DNA of 64,000 bases. It comes from Bovifimicola ammoniilytica. GTDB taxonomy: Bacteria > Bacillota > Clostridia > Lachnospirales > Lachnospiraceae. Below, piece after piece: positions 1-8,797 of this stretch. The notes beneath the pieces were generated by a model, which was not told the origin of the DNA, searched no databases, and worked only from the letters and a program-made list of their open reading frames with translations. The stretch covers positions 248,001 through 312,000 of the forward strand of contig NZ_JAOQJN010000004.1 in NCBI RefSeq assembly GCF_025567085.1, given 5' to 3'. A program made the position numbers and the translations under genes. Position 1 is the stretch's first letter; each line of letters starts with the position of its first letter.

Positions 1-1
1 T

Positions 2-496
2 GAAGTGTATATGGTAAAGAATGATGACAAGATTGATACTTATACATTATATGATGGTGAATGGTCATATGAATCAGCAGATGCATCAGAATATACAGAT
101 AGTATTAATGATGTTATAGAACAGTTACAGTCAATTGATTATAAAGAAGTTTCTAAATATTTTGGAGAAGGAAAAGTAGAGAAAAAGAATGGTAACTACC
201 AGTTAACAATGTCTGCATCTACAGAAGACCTTATCAGCAAATTAGAAGAATCTGAACTTGCTGACAAACTTGATTCAGTAGATTTATCATCAATACCAGC
301 GGCAACAATTACATTAAAAGTTGTTTTAGATGGTAAAACATATTTACCAGTATCGGCAAAAGTTGGTTTTGATATGGATACAATTACTTATGAAGGAGTT
401 GAAATTGAATTAACAAAATTTGATTTTGCTATTGATTTCACATCATACGATGCAGTAGATATCAAAGTTCCTGATGAAGCTTTAGATGCTAAATAA
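2..496 (+). CDS. C-terminal part of a lipoprotein-like, DUF6612/LolA-type protein (partial)
   Basis: The frame is open from the left window edge, so the true start lies upstream. The visible 165 codons are acidic and Ser/Thr/Asp-rich. They end in an alternating hydrophobic/polar pattern with the segments LKVVLDGKTYLPVSAKV and IDFTSYDAVDIKVPDEAL, as in the beta-sheet C-terminal halves of secreted clostridial lipoproteins of the DUF6612/LolA-like group. The family is inferred from style, not from a catalytic motif, and no signal peptide can be seen because the 5' end is missing. A strong terminator follows. Confidence 0.5.
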   Translation, partial: EVYMVKNDDKIDTYTLYDGEWSYESADASEYTDSINDVIEQLQSIDYKEVSKYFGEGKVEKKNGNYQLTMSASTEDLISKLEESELADKLDSVDLSSIPAATITLKVVLDGKTYLPVSAKVGFDMDTITYEGVEIELTKFDFAIDFTSYDAVDIKVPDEALDAK

Positions 497-531
497 ATTT
501 CGAATTTAATAATACAGATTATTGAATAAAG

Positions 532-609
532 AAGCTGTTAAATTTAGGATATGAATTAAATATTATATATGATATTTAAAATCTAATCCTTGAATTTAAC
601 AGCTTTTAT
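532..609. terminator. Rho-independent, probably bidirectional terminator
   Basis: Arms 532-550 and 586-605 pair over about 18 bp (outer stem AAGCTGTTAAATT with AATTTAACAGCTT). The right arm is followed by a T-rich tail, and an A-rich run precedes the left arm. It lies between convergent genes (end at 496 on +, stop at 665 on -), so it could serve both. Confidence 0.8.
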
Positions 610-664
610 TTAACTTATAACTATAGGATAAAATGTGTTGATGAAAAACCAGGACCATCGGAAT

Positions 665-1510
665 CTAACTTACGGTTATCGTCGTATAATAATATTTTCC
701 ACATTTTGCTACAGGAGTGAAGCTGAACTGGGAAGCAGTCCGGCTATGTCCTAATTGAATTGAAATATCATCTGATATAGAACTGTTTTCTAAATCAATA
801 TTTTCAGGAAAATAAAAGGTTACTTTTGAGTTTCCGCGACTATACAGGGAAGTAATAGTTGATGGTAATTGATATATACTTGATAATATATAATAAGGAA
901 CATCTTTTTGCTTTTCCTGATACATATATTTCTCAGAAATACAGTTCTTTAATTTCTTATCAGGCTTATGATCTAAATACATCTGCTCATTAGTTATAAG
1001 AAAGTAATCATATCGCAGAAAATTATTACCTGCTTCATTACGCCCAGAGACATCAATAGGATCATCATAGGTACAGTCGACTTGATACCATTCTCCCTCT
1101 AAACATACTACATTCCAGGCATGTGATATTCCATCCGCATATCCAGTTTCAATTTCACAATCAATATCTAATGAATTCATTAGAAGTTTGAAAGCTTCTG
1201 AATATCCTCGACATACACCGATATGATTTTCAAGAACACCTTTAGCTGTATAGTCAATATCGGGTATTGTATTATTTTCGAGATTATCGTGGTCATATTC
1301 AGTTGTTGACACAATATAATCATGTATGGTTTTGACTTTTTCATAGTCTGTCATTGTTGGTATTATATTTTCGGTAATGATATTGTTTATAACATCAGTA
1401 CTAACTTCATATTTAGATGGACTTATATAATCGTCATCGTATTTCGTATAAAAAGCATAGGCAACAATTACAGATAGTATTAACACTAGAAATAATTTTC
1501 TTAATTTCAA
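665..1510 (-). CDS. Membrane-anchored transglutaminase-like protein
   Basis: A 281-residue protein with an N-terminal membrane anchor or signal (residues about 4-21, LRKLFLVLILSVIVAYAF) and a transglutaminase-like cysteine protease fold. The likely triad is visible at typical spacing: Cys100 in GVCRGYSEAF, His130 in SHAWNVV and Asp145 in QVDCTYDDP. Members of this superfamily in Firmicutes act outside the cell, cleaving or cross-linking peptides or wall proteins; the substrate here is unknown. The start is a TTG (1510) because GGAGG sits about 8 nt upstream and no ATG is better placed. It is monocistronic and convergent with the upstream lipoprotein-like gene. Confidence 0.8.
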   Translation of the reverse strand: MKLRKLFLVLILSVIVAYAFYTKYDDDYISPSKYEVSTDVINNIITENIIPTMTDYEKVKTIHDYIVSTTEYDHDNLENNTIPDIDYTAKGVLENHIGVCRGYSEAFKLLMNSLDIDCEIETGYADGISHAWNVVCLEGEWYQVDCTYDDPIDVSGRNEAGNNFLRYDYFLITNEQMYLDHKPDKKLKNCISEKYMYQEKQKDVPYYILSSIYQLPSTITSLYSRGNSKVTFYFPENIDLENSSISDDISIQLGHSRTASQFSFTPVAKCGKYYYTTITVS

Positions 1511-1671
1511 GGTATTTCCTCCACATTAATATTTTATTAAATTAAAGCAAAATAAATTATTGATATCAAATGTGTTAAGAGATATAAGCTTGTTTTACAA
1601 TCACCAATAATATGATGCTAATATATTTATTATATATTATATCCTAAAATAAATCAAAACTTGTTTGAATT

Positions 1672-1700
1672 TTGACACTATAATAATTATATGTTAAAAT
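1672..1700 (+). promoter_or_regulatory. Sigma-A type promoter with extended -10
   Basis: TTGACA at 1672-1677, a 17-bp spacer, and TAAAAT at 1695-1700 preceded by TG (TGTTAAAAT). It lies 60 bp upstream of the ATG at 1761 and probably drives that gene, and perhaps the two-component genes that follow. Confidence 0.75.
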
Positions 1701-1760
1701 CATTAGATAATTGAGTTGACATATTAAATTTGCATTTATTAGAAAGGCAGTGTTATTGAT

Positions 1761-2435
1761 ATGAAAAATGTAATTATGGGTTTTGAATTTAATAATGAAG
1801 AAAATTTTAATATGGCCAAAAAGGAATTAGATTATATGATGCATATAAATGTGAATCTTGACAATCTAAGTTCCGAAAAGACATTGGAATTATACAATAA
1901 ATTAATAGATGATAAATTATTTAAGACCCCTATAGGTATGGAATTCTTAAGAAAGTTACAGAAGAAGCTTTTCGATGATAAGGCAATTGATAATTCTAAG
2001 ATTAAAAATATTCCGGCGACAATATATATAGAAGAAACTACTGATAATTCAGACAATAGTAATCGCAGAGACAGAAAAAATAGCGGAAATAGCAACAATA
2101 ATAGTAATATAAGTAATAATAAAAGTAGCAAAAGTATCAAAAGCAGCAATAATAAAAAAAATATTGTTTCTAAGGAGAATAAAAAGAATAACACAAGAGC
2201 AAATAGCTCTGGTAATAAAGGTAAAAATAATAAATATAAAGATTTATACGTAAAGATGCTGATTATTAATCTGGCACTTGTGATTACGATTGTTGTAATG
2301 TTTGTAATCACTAAAAGGGCGGATAAATTTGATGAAGATTATTATCGTGAAAGTATTGAAAATGAGTATGTAAGCTGGCAGAAAGCATTAGAAGAAAAAG
2401 AGTCATCTATTGTAGCTGAAGAAAATGCAAGTTAG
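1761..2435 (+). CDS. Unknown protein with Asn/Ser/Lys-rich linker and C-terminal TM segment
   Basis: 224 residues in three parts. A folded-looking N-terminal part of about 95 residues (FEFNNEENFNMAKKEL, then KTPIGMEFLRKLQKKL) is followed by a low-complexity Asn/Ser/Lys linker (about 98-160). A single hydrophobic segment (about 165-185, MLIINLALVITIVVMFVI) precedes a short acidic tail. The order suggests a cytosolic N-terminal domain tethered to the membrane. I do not recognise the family. The linker codons are nearly all AAT/AGT/AAA; this simple composition leaves a Leu-rich open frame on the other strand, which I regard as a shadow. It sits upstream of a two-component system. Confidence 0.75.
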   Translation: MKNVIMGFEFNNEENFNMAKKELDYMMHINVNLDNLSSEKTLELYNKLIDDKLFKTPIGMEFLRKLQKKLFDDKAIDNSKIKNIPATIYIEETTDNSDNSNRRDRKNSGNSNNNSNISNNKSSKSIKSSNNKKNIVSKENKKNNTRANSSGNKGKNNKYKDLYVKMLIINLALVITIVVMFVITKRADKFDEDYYRESIENEYVSWQKALEEKESSIVAEENAS

Positions 2436-2517
2436 TTCACAGATTAATCATATTTTTTGTTTATAATCAGGATAAGATAAAGTTTAATTATAAATCACTT
2501 GGAAATGAGGTTTAAAT

Positions 2518-3195
2518 ATGAATAATCTGAAGATATTAGTAGTTGATGATGAAAGCAGAATGAGAAAACTTGTTAATGATTTTCTTACGAAACATGGATA
2601 TACAGTTATAGAGGCAGCCGATGGTGAAGAGGCTGTAGAGATATTTTATCAGGATAAGGAGATTGCTTTAATTATATTGGATGTTATGATGCCTAGGATG
2701 GATGGCTGGCAGGTATGTCGTGAGATTCGTAAGAATTCTAAAGTACCTATAGTTATGCTTACAGCTAAATCAGAAGAAAATGATGAATTACTAGGATTTG
2801 ATTTGGGGGTAGATGAATATATCTCTAAACCATTTAGTCCTAAGATATTAGTAGCAAGGGTTGATTCGATTTTAAGACGTACGAATAAGTTAGATTCGAA
2901 TGAGACTGTTTCAGCAGGAAATATTACAATTGATAAGTCTGCACATCAGGTTAAGGTTGGTGAGGAGACGATTGAATTAAGTTTCAAGGAATTCGAACTG
3001 CTATTATATTTCATTGAGAATAAAGGAATTGCATTATCTAGAGAAAAGATTCTTAATAATGTGTGGAATTATGATTATTTCGGTGATGCCAGAACAGTTG
3101 ATACACATGTTAAGAAATTAAGAAGCAAATTAGGCGAATCAGGCGAATATATAAAGACTATCTGGGGTATGGGTTACAAATTCGAAGTAAATTAG
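2518..3195 (+). CDS. OmpR/PhoB-family response regulator
   Basis: 225 residues. A receiver domain (1-120) has the acidic pair Asp10-Asp11, phospho-acceptor Asp55 in LIILDVMMP, the switch Thr in VMLTAKSEE and the conserved Lys in YISKPFSP. A winged-helix DNA-binding domain (about 130-225) has the signature segments LSFKEFELL, ARTVDTHVKKLRSKLG and TIWGMGYKF. It is a transcription factor phosphorylated by the histidine kinase encoded 13 nt downstream. The target genes are unknown; the lipoprotein next in line (4779) is a candidate. Confidence 0.95.
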   Translation: MNNLKILVVDDESRMRKLVNDFLTKHGYTVIEAADGEEAVEIFYQDKEIALIILDVMMPRMDGWQVCREIRKNSKVPIVMLTAKSEENDELLGFDLGVDEYISKPFSPKILVARVDSILRRTNKLDSNETVSAGNITIDKSAHQVKVGEETIELSFKEFELLLYFIENKGIALSREKILNNVWNYDYFGDARTVDTHVKKLRSKLGESGEYIKTIWGMGYKFEVN

Positions 3196-3208
3196 GAGAA
3201 ATCAGATC

Positions 3209-4696
3209 ATGCATGTTAAAGTGAAGAATTCACTTAGAATGAAACTCGCAGTTGTACTGTTATGTCTTACAGCAGGAACTTTTTTAATATATTTCCTTAT
3301 CAACCAGTTCTTCTTAGAGGATTATTATCTGTATACAAAGGAGAAGAGCTTGTTAAAAGGTTATCATAAGATTAGTGAGATATTGTCTGATTCAGGGGCA
3401 ATAACGACTGAATCAGCTAATCAGATTGTAAATGTATGTGAAAAATACGGAATAACAATAATTGTAGTAGATACAGCAGATAATATTAAGTTACAATATG
3501 GTAATGGTGCCATATTACAGCAGAGGTTACAGCAGATTAATTTTGGTTTTAACCTGAATAATGAAAATACAAAAGTAATAAAAGAAACAGATAAATACGT
3601 ATTGCAAAGTTATAATTTAGATAAAAGTAATGGTGGATATATGGAGGTAAGCGGGTTCTTTAATAAGAATATGATATTTCTTATGAGGATGGCAGTTCAG
3701 AGCATTAACGAAAGTGTAAGCATTTCAATGAAATTTTTCGTCTATGTTGGTACTTTCGTATCATTAATAGGAATAATTGTAGCATTTGTAATATCAGGAG
3801 AATTTACAAGACCGATTTTGCATCTGGCTGACATTTCTAAGGAAATGTCTAACCTTAATTTTAATGTAAAATATGAAAATAAATCGAATGATGAACTGGG
3901 TATTCTAGGAGAAAGCATGAATGAACTGTCAGATAAATTAGAGTCGACAATCATTGATTTAAAACAGGCAAATTATAAATTACAGAGTGATATTGAACAA
4001 AAAGAGAAGATTGATGAGATGCGTAAAGATTTTATCTCTAATGCATCTCATGAATTAAAGACACCAATTGCACTTATTCAGGGATATGCAGAAGGCTTAA
4101 GCGAATGTGTTAATGATGATGCAGATTCAAGAGAGTTCTATTGCGAAGTAATCATTGATGAAGCGAATAAGATGAATAAGTTAGTTAAAAATCTTTTATC
4201 ACTTAATCAATTAGAATATGGAAGTTCAATGATTCAATATGAGAAATTCGATATAATTATGGTTATAAAGGGTGTGATTAATAAGCTTGATTATCCACTA
4301 AAGCAGAAAGAAGCAGTTGTGGACTTTGTTTATGACGGAAAATTATTTGTATATGCAGATGAATTTAAGATAGAGGAAGTTATAACTAACTATCTTACAA
4401 ATGCCATTAACCACCTTGATGAAAATAAAATAATTAAGGTAAATATTTCTCAAAATGATAAGAAAATCAGAGTTTCGGTATTTAATTCAGGAAAACAGAT
4501 ACCTGATAATGAATTAGAAAATATCTGGATTAAGTTCTATAAGGTTGATAAAGCAAGAACAAGAGAGTATGGTGGAAGTGGAATTGGTCTGTCTATTGTA
4601 AAGGCAATAATGAACGCACATAATAATGAATGTGGTGTATTAAATAAGAAAAATGGAGTTGAATTTTGGTTTGAACTTGATACAGAATTATGTTGA
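3209..4696 (+). CDS. Membrane sensor histidine kinase
   Basis: 495 residues. TM1 is at about 11-31, an extracellular sensor loop at about 32-173, TM2 at about 174-195, then a HAMP linker (FTRPILHLADISKEMSNLNF). HisKA carries the phospho-acceptor His281 in SNASHELKTP, and the HATPase domain has an N box (TNYLTNAINHL) and a G box (YGGSGIGLSIVK). It autophosphorylates and passes phosphate to the regulator encoded immediately upstream. Ribosome-binding site AGGAGA. The kinase type resembles the VanS/ResE group common in clostridia; the signal is unknown. Confidence 0.95.
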   Translation: MHVKVKNSLRMKLAVVLLCLTAGTFLIYFLINQFFLEDYYLYTKEKSLLKGYHKISEILSDSGAITTESANQIVNVCEKYGITIIVVDTADNIKLQYGNGAILQQRLQQINFGFNLNNENTKVIKETDKYVLQSYNLDKSNGGYMEVSGFFNKNMIFLMRMAVQSINESVSISMKFFVYVGTFVSLIGIIVAFVISGEFTRPILHLADISKEMSNLNFNVKYENKSNDELGILGESMNELSDKLESTIIDLKQANYKLQSDIEQKEKIDEMRKDFISNASHELKTPIALIQGYAEGLSECVNDDADSREFYCEVIIDEANKMNKLVKNLLSLNQLEYGSSMIQYEKFDIIMVIKGVINKLDYPLKQKEAVVDFVYDGKLFVYADEFKIEEVITNYLTNAINHLDENKIIKVNISQNDKKIRVSVFNSGKQIPDNELENIWIKFYKVDKARTREYGGSGIGLSIVKAIMNAHNNECGVLNKKNGVEFWFELDTELC

Positions 4697-4778
4697 ACTT
4701 AGAGACATAAAATGATAAAATAGATATAAGATATTTTAATATTAAGACAATAATTGATGTTGTAGAACAGAGGAAGAT

Positions 4779-5510
4779 ATGAGATATAATAAACGTATAA
4801 AGCAGGTCGTAATGGTATGTCTTTTGTGTATAGGAATGGTAGCTTTAACAGGTTGTGATTCGCTTGATTATACAACTGAACAGGAAGATGTTATTGCTAA
4901 TTATGCAGCAAATATATTGTTAAGACATGACAAGAATTATAAAAGTGATTACATAAGTGAAGAAGAGACTACATCTAAGGGAGAAGATACTGAAGTAACA
5001 GAAGAAGAGACTACAACTGTTGATAATTCTGTTAATGGTGATGGTATTAATGGTGACACTAATGTAGGAAAAGTGTCTAGTGCCGAAGATGTAACAAGTG
5101 CATTACATTTACCGGATGGAGTGACTGCACAATATGTTGATTATGATGTAGTTGACCAGTATCCTGATGATAGCTCGACAGATATATTTGTTATGAAAGC
5201 TGTTGAGAATAGCAAATTACTAATTGTTAAATTTAATATATCCAATACAACATCTCAGGATATTAGTATTAATATTATGTCATCAGTTCAGAAGTTTAAA
5301 GGAATTGTAAATGATGCAAAGAAATATAATGCACAGTTAACATTATTACTAGATGCTCTTAATACATATGAAGGTACTTTGAAAGCGGGGACATCACAGA
5401 CATTGATTTTGGTTTATCAGACACAATTAGACGAGAAGGATGATGTAAAATCGCTATCGGTAGAACTTACAGATATATCAGGAAATGAAAGTGTTCTTAA
5501 TCTAAAATAG
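4779..5510 (+). CDS. Lipoprotein with acidic linker and C-terminal Ig-like (DUF4352-style) domain
   Basis: 243 residues. The lipoprotein signal peptide ends in the lipobox LTGC (Cys26), so the protein is probably anchored on the outer face of the membrane. A Thr/Glu/Asp-rich linker (about 60-100) is followed by a beta-rich domain (about 105-243) with LIVKFNISNTTSQDISINI, typical of DUF4352/FxN-type Ig-like folds. It follows the two-component genes by 82 nt and has an AGAGGA ribosome-binding site. It could be part of, or controlled by, that system. Function unknown. Confidence 0.8.
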   Translation: MRYNKRIKQVVMVCLLCIGMVALTGCDSLDYTTEQEDVIANYAANILLRHDKNYKSDYISEEETTSKGEDTEVTEEETTTVDNSVNGDGINGDTNVGKVSSAEDVTSALHLPDGVTAQYVDYDVVDQYPDDSSTDIFVMKAVENSKLLIVKFNISNTTSQDISINIMSSVQKFKGIVNDAKKYNAQLTLLLDALNTYEGTLKAGTSQTLILVYQTQLDEKDDVKSLSVELTDISGNESVLNLK

Positions 5511-5539
5511 CATACTATATTACCCAGGAGGAAAAGTAT

Positions 5540-6439
5540 ATGGAGACAAATATTTTATTAGAAAATGGAACAAATGAATTGGAGATTTTGGAGTTTTCAA
5601 TTGACGGAAACTGTTATGGAATTAATGTTGCAAAAATTCGTGAGATTTTACCATATCAGACGGTTACACCTATTCCTAACTCACATACAAGTATTGAGGG
5701 TATATTTATGCCACGAGATACAATGATTACAGTAATTAATCTTCCTAGGGAATTAGGATTAAAAGAGAGTACTAATACTTCAAATGATATGATGATTATA
5801 ACAAATTTTAATAATCTTAATATTGCATTTCATGTTCAATCGGTAATGGGTATTCACAGAGTTTCGTGGGCAGATATAATTACGCCTGATAAGACAATTA
5901 ATACTAAAGAATCAAGTATTGCAACCGGAATAGTAAAGATTAACGGAAAGATTATAATTATTCTCGATTTTGAAAAGATTGTATCAGATATTAACCCTGA
6001 AACAGGACTTAAGGTTTCTGACATTGATGCACTTGGCGAAAGAAAAAGAAGTGATTCAACTATACTTATTGCGGAAGATTCAGCTTTACTCAGTACATTA
6101 ATTGTAGATTCATTACATAAGGCAGGATATGTTAATGTTATAAAGAATGTAAATGGACAGGAAGCATGGGATAAGCTGTGCGAGTTGAAAGCCGATGGTT
6201 CGGTATTAGACAAGATAAAATGTATTATAACAGATATTGAGATGCCTCTTATGGACGGACATCGACTGACGAAGTTAGTTAAATCTGACGAGGTACTACA
6301 TAATATACCTTTAATAATATTCTCATCACTTGTAAACGACGAGATGAAAACAAAAGGTGCTTCACTAGGTGCAGATGCACAACTTTCAAAACCTGAGATT
6401 GGTAATCTGGTTAAGATAATTGATGGATTAATTAAATAG
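5540..6439 (+). CDS. cheV: Chemotaxis coupling protein CheV (CheW-receiver fusion)
   Basis: 299 residues. A CheW-like domain (about 12-155; FSIDGNCYGINVAKIREIL, then GIVKINGKIIIILDFEKIV) is fused to a receiver domain (about 172-299) with AEDSALL, phospho-acceptor Asp232 in IITDIEMPLMDG and the Lys in LSKPEIG. CheV couples chemoreceptors to CheA and adapts when phosphorylated, so the cell probably has a chemotaxis system encoded elsewhere. AGGAGG lies 11 nt before the ATG. It is followed by a terminator. Confidence 0.93.
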   Translation: METNILLENGTNELEILEFSIDGNCYGINVAKIREILPYQTVTPIPNSHTSIEGIFMPRDTMITVINLPRELGLKESTNTSNDMMIITNFNNLNIAFHVQSVMGIHRVSWADIITPDKTINTKESSIATGIVKINGKIIIILDFEKIVSDINPETGLKVSDIDALGERKRSDSTILIAEDSALLSTLIVDSLHKAGYVNVIKNVNGQEAWDKLCELKADGSVLDKIKCIITDIEMPLMDGHRLTKLVKSDEVLHNIPLIIFSSLVNDEMKTKGASLGADAQLSKPEIGNLVKIIDGLIK

Positions 6440-6448
6440 ATATGACAT

Positions 6449-6480
6449 AAAGGTCGGCTTTATTTAGTCCGACCTTTATT
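6449..6480. terminator. Rho-independent terminator after cheV
   Basis: Stem AAAGGTCGG (6449-6457) with CCGACCTTT (6469-6477), a short AT-rich loop and a TTATTAT tail. It ends about 10 nt after the cheV stop. Confidence 0.85.
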
Positions 6481-6607
6481 ATAATATTCATCAGGATTGT
6501 ATAAATGTAGCATATAACAATCCAGTAAATCTTATTCATATATTTAATAACAGCTTAGTAATTGAATAAAGTTTTAAACAAATTCTATTTGTAGAATGGA
6601 GAATGAA

Positions 6608-7906
6608 ATGAGTGACGAAACTAAAAGCGAGGAATATCTAGAGAATCTGCTTAATTCATTGAAGAATGAAGAATCAACTGAAGCGAATACAGATAATAAT
6701 GAAGATATTGGAATATCAGACAATGAAAATATTTTAAATGATGATGCACCTGATTCATCGATAGTTGATAGAGATATTGCGGCTAATATGTTTTCAGCTG
6801 ATAATAATATTAATAAATCATTAGATATTACTGATGATATGACATTAAATGACAATAATAATATTAATTTAGATGATATCTTAGACAATACTACAGAAAG
6901 TCCGGATATTGAAAAAATTATGAATGATTTAAATACAATGTCTGATAATTCAGATGATGATAAAAATATGGATAATGAAAAAGCGAAAGATGAGAAAAGT
7001 GACGTGGATAATGTAAAAAATAGTGATATAGACAATAAAGATAAGAAAAAGAAGTCTCTATTCGGTAAAATATTCTCAAAGAAATCTAAAAAAGAAAAGT
7101 CAGATTTGAATGAAATAGATGCTGATGAGATTCTGGATGAAACAGGAAGTACATCTGATGATATGGCAGATTTTGATTTGAATGAATTTGGTTTTAATGG
7201 AGATGCAGAAAGTATCTTGAGAGATTTAGATGAATTAGATGATATAGAAGATAAATCAGACAGTAAGAAGAAAGAAAAGAAGGAAAAAAAAGAGAAAAAA
7301 GCCAGAAAACCTAAAAAAGAGAAGAAAATAAAACAACCAAAGATAAAGACTAAGAAAGAAAAGCCAAAAAGGAGGGAAGAGATAATCAGAATTTCGCCAT
7401 TGGCTATAATTCTTATGATTACGGTAATAGCTCTGTTAGTTGGTGGCATATATATAGGTTCTAATGTATTCTCATACAATAGTAATATTAAAGAGGCTAC
7501 AAACAGTTACATTGATAATGACTATACTAAAGCATATAATCTGTTAGCAGGAATGAAACTTAAAGATAAGGATAAAGATTTCTACAAACAGGTAGAGAAT
7601 ATAATGAAAGTAGAAAAACATATTAATGATTTTAATTCATTTATAACCATAGAGAAATATACATATGCACTAGAGGCACTTATACGTGGTATTGAAAGCT
7701 ACGATGAAAATATAGAGGCTTCTAAAGAACTTGGAACATATGAAATTCTTGAAACTGAAATGAATGAAATTGATACCCTGTTAAAGAATTATTTTGGAAT
7801 GTCAATTGAAGATGCCCGTACAATTATTCAGATAACTGATAGTGGAAAGTATGCTAAAGAAATAAATGAAAGAGCAGCTAAGATAAATATAGTAGCAGAA
7901 GAGTAA
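6608..7906 (+). CDS. Single-TM protein with acidic Asn/Asp-rich cytoplasmic region and TPR-like extracellular part
   Basis: 432 residues from the chosen start. An Asp/Asn/Glu-rich disordered region (1-220) leads to a Lys-rich stretch (about 215-258, repeated KKEKK/KPKKEK). One TM helix follows (about 263-285, LAIILMITVIALLVGGIYIG), then a helical C-terminal domain (about 290-432) with a TPR-like look (YTKAYNLLAGM, YTYALEALIRGI). An in-frame ATG at 6596 exists, but GGAG at 6598-6601 is spaced 6 nt from the ATG at 6608, so 6608 is the likely start. It resembles scaffold-type proteins, but I do not recognise the family. A tiny hairpin (ACAAAT-TCT-ATTTGT) precedes the ribosome-binding site. Confidence 0.75.
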   Translation: MSDETKSEEYLENLLNSLKNEESTEANTDNNEDIGISDNENILNDDAPDSSIVDRDIAANMFSADNNINKSLDITDDMTLNDNNNINLDDILDNTTESPDIEKIMNDLNTMSDNSDDDKNMDNEKAKDEKSDVDNVKNSDIDNKDKKKKSLFGKIFSKKSKKEKSDLNEIDADEILDETGSTSDDMADFDLNEFGFNGDAESILRDLDELDDIEDKSDSKKKEKKEKKEKKARKPKKEKKIKQPKIKTKKEKPKRREEIIRISPLAIILMITVIALLVGGIYIGSNVFSYNSNIKEATNSYIDNDYTKAYNLLAGMKLKDKDKDFYKQVENIMKVEKHINDFNSFITIEKYTYALEALIRGIESYDENIEASKELGTYEILETEMNEIDTLLKNYFGMSIEDARTIIQITDSGKYAKEINERAAKINIVAEE

Positions 7907-7987
7907 AGTCAAACGCCTAAAAGAGATAAACAATTTTGAAAGGAAATATTTAGCATAAGTATTTTTAATAAAAAACTGAGAAAGGCA

Positions 7988-8179
7988 ATGACAGATGGAG
8001 AGTATATCTGTTCTGAGTGCAGAGGATTAATGAAATTTAAAGATGAATGGGAAGATACATTAGTGTGTCATCATTGTGGTCACAGCATTGATTTAAAGGA
8101 ATATGGTTGTGAAGGAGATGAAAAGCACAAGAATTTATATCCGACTAGAAAGGAAGTTCTGGGTATTGCCACGGAATGA
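7988..8179 (+). CDS. Small zinc-ribbon protein
   Basis: 63 residues with two CxxC knuckles (CSECRG near residue 9 and CHHCGH near residue 28), the layout of a zinc ribbon, followed by an acidic tail. GAAAGG lies 5 nt before the ATG. Such one-domain zinc ribbons are common in Lachnospiraceae; no function is assigned. It lies 81 nt after the previous gene and could be co-transcribed with it. A canonical terminator follows. Confidence 0.75.
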   Translation: MTDGEYICSECRGLMKFKDEWEDTLVCHHCGHSIDLKEYGCEGDEKHKNLYPTRKEVLGIATE

Positions 8180-8222
8180 GTCTAAAGAAGAAAATTAAGA
8201 ATGAAAAAAAGCTAGATGAGAG

Positions 8223-8250
8223 AGTCTTAGAGAAATCTAAGGCTTTTTTA
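8223..8250 (+). terminator. Canonical terminator with GAAA tetraloop
   Basis: Stem AGTCTTAGA (8223-8231) with TCTAAGGCT (8236-8244, one G-U pair) closed by a GAAA loop and followed by a T run. It closes the zinc-ribbon transcript. Its T-tract is also the first part of the next palindrome. Confidence 0.85.
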
Positions 8251-8293
8251 CTTACCAGGAAATTTCGTTGAAATTGTCCAGGTAAGTAAAAAA
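8244..8293. repeat. 50-bp palindrome with 13-bp perfect arms
   Basis: TTTTTTACTTACC (8244-8256) is exactly mirrored by GGTAAGTAAAAAA (8281-8293). The inner arms continue imperfectly (AGGAAATTTC / GAAATTGTCC). It starts inside the T-tract of the preceding terminator and stands about 120 bp upstream of an integrase fragment. It could be a second terminator for the opposite strand, or an end or attachment remnant of the element that left the integrase fragment. The 8294-8340 stretch holds only a short CTTGA/TCAAG pair. Confidence 0.6.
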
Positions 8294-8340
8294 CGCTCCG
8301 CTTGAAAAATTCGTAAATCAAGTTGAACAAATATAAAATA

Positions 8341-8369
8341 TCGACAATGTGCCTTTGATGTGATATTAT
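8341..8369 (+). promoter_or_regulatory. Promoter upstream of the integrase fragment
   Basis: TCGACA (8341-8346), a 17-bp spacer and TATTAT (8364-8369), each one base off consensus. The strong ribosome-binding site GGAGGG (8399-8404) lies downstream. Confidence 0.5.
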
Positions 8370-8412
8370 TTACATATGTATTCGGGGTACTTTTTAATGG
8401 AGGGCTGAGAAT

Positions 8413-8667
8413 ATTGCAAATAAAATTGCATCTGAAAAGAACAAACCGACAAGAAAAACGTTGAGGACTGACGAATACTATAATCCAAAAATGAAAAGGT
8501 ATGAGCATCATTATAAAGATGCTTTTGAAAAGGAAAGAGTGATAAGCTCCTATAGACTCGAACCTACGGATCAATTACCAAAGGGTAAGCGTTCGGGGAA
8601 AAGTTTACGTGAAAAGGAGGCAGAATTAAAGGTACAGTCAGAAAAAATATCGAAAATCACGTACTAA
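8413..8667 (+). pseudogene. Orphan N-terminal DNA-binding domain of a Tn916-type integrase
   Basis: The frame is open from after a stop at 8395-8397. The encoded segments TLRTDEYYNPKMKRYEHHYK, SSYRLEPTDQLPKGKRSGKS and LREKEAEL follow the N-terminal, arm-type-site-binding domain (three-stranded sheet plus helix) of Tn916-family tyrosine integrases, whose corresponding signature is SWKL.ATDRVPAGKRD.ISLREK. The catalytic domain (R..HxxR..Y) is entirely absent and the frame stops at 8667. No ATG is available: GGAGGG is spaced 8 nt from an ATT (8413), and a TTG lies at 8461. It is either a truncated relic of a conjugative-transposon integrase or a stand-alone DNA-binding protein with a rare start. 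Confidence 0.65.
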
Positions 8668-8714
8668 GTATTTACTAAATATATGCTGGTATGAAATATA
8701 ATTAAATATAATAA

Positions 8715-8765
8715 AGAGTAATGAAATGGAATAACTCCAAAAGCTTTAAGCAGCTTAATTACTCT
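8715..8765 (+). promoter_or_regulatory. Hairpin leader upstream of hisH
   Basis: AGAGTAAT (8715-8722) pairs with ATTACTCT (8758-8765). The enclosed sequence holds a second pair (AAGC...GCTT). It sits 33 nt before hisH. It has no T-run, so it is probably not a terminator; a role in his regulation is a guess. Confidence 0.35.
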
Positions 8766-8797
8766 AAGAATGAAGTAATGAATGGAGACGAACAAGA

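Noticed and set aside
1832..2311. Leu-rich 159-codon frame on the minus strand
   Set aside because: It is the complement of the AAT/AGT/AAA-rich linker of the 1761 gene, which reads as Leu/Ile/Phe; no ribosome-binding site.
6574..7479. 301-codon Ser/Phe/Leu-rich minus-strand frame
   Set aside because: Complement of the acidic low-complexity region of the 6608 gene; no start signals and typical shadow composition.
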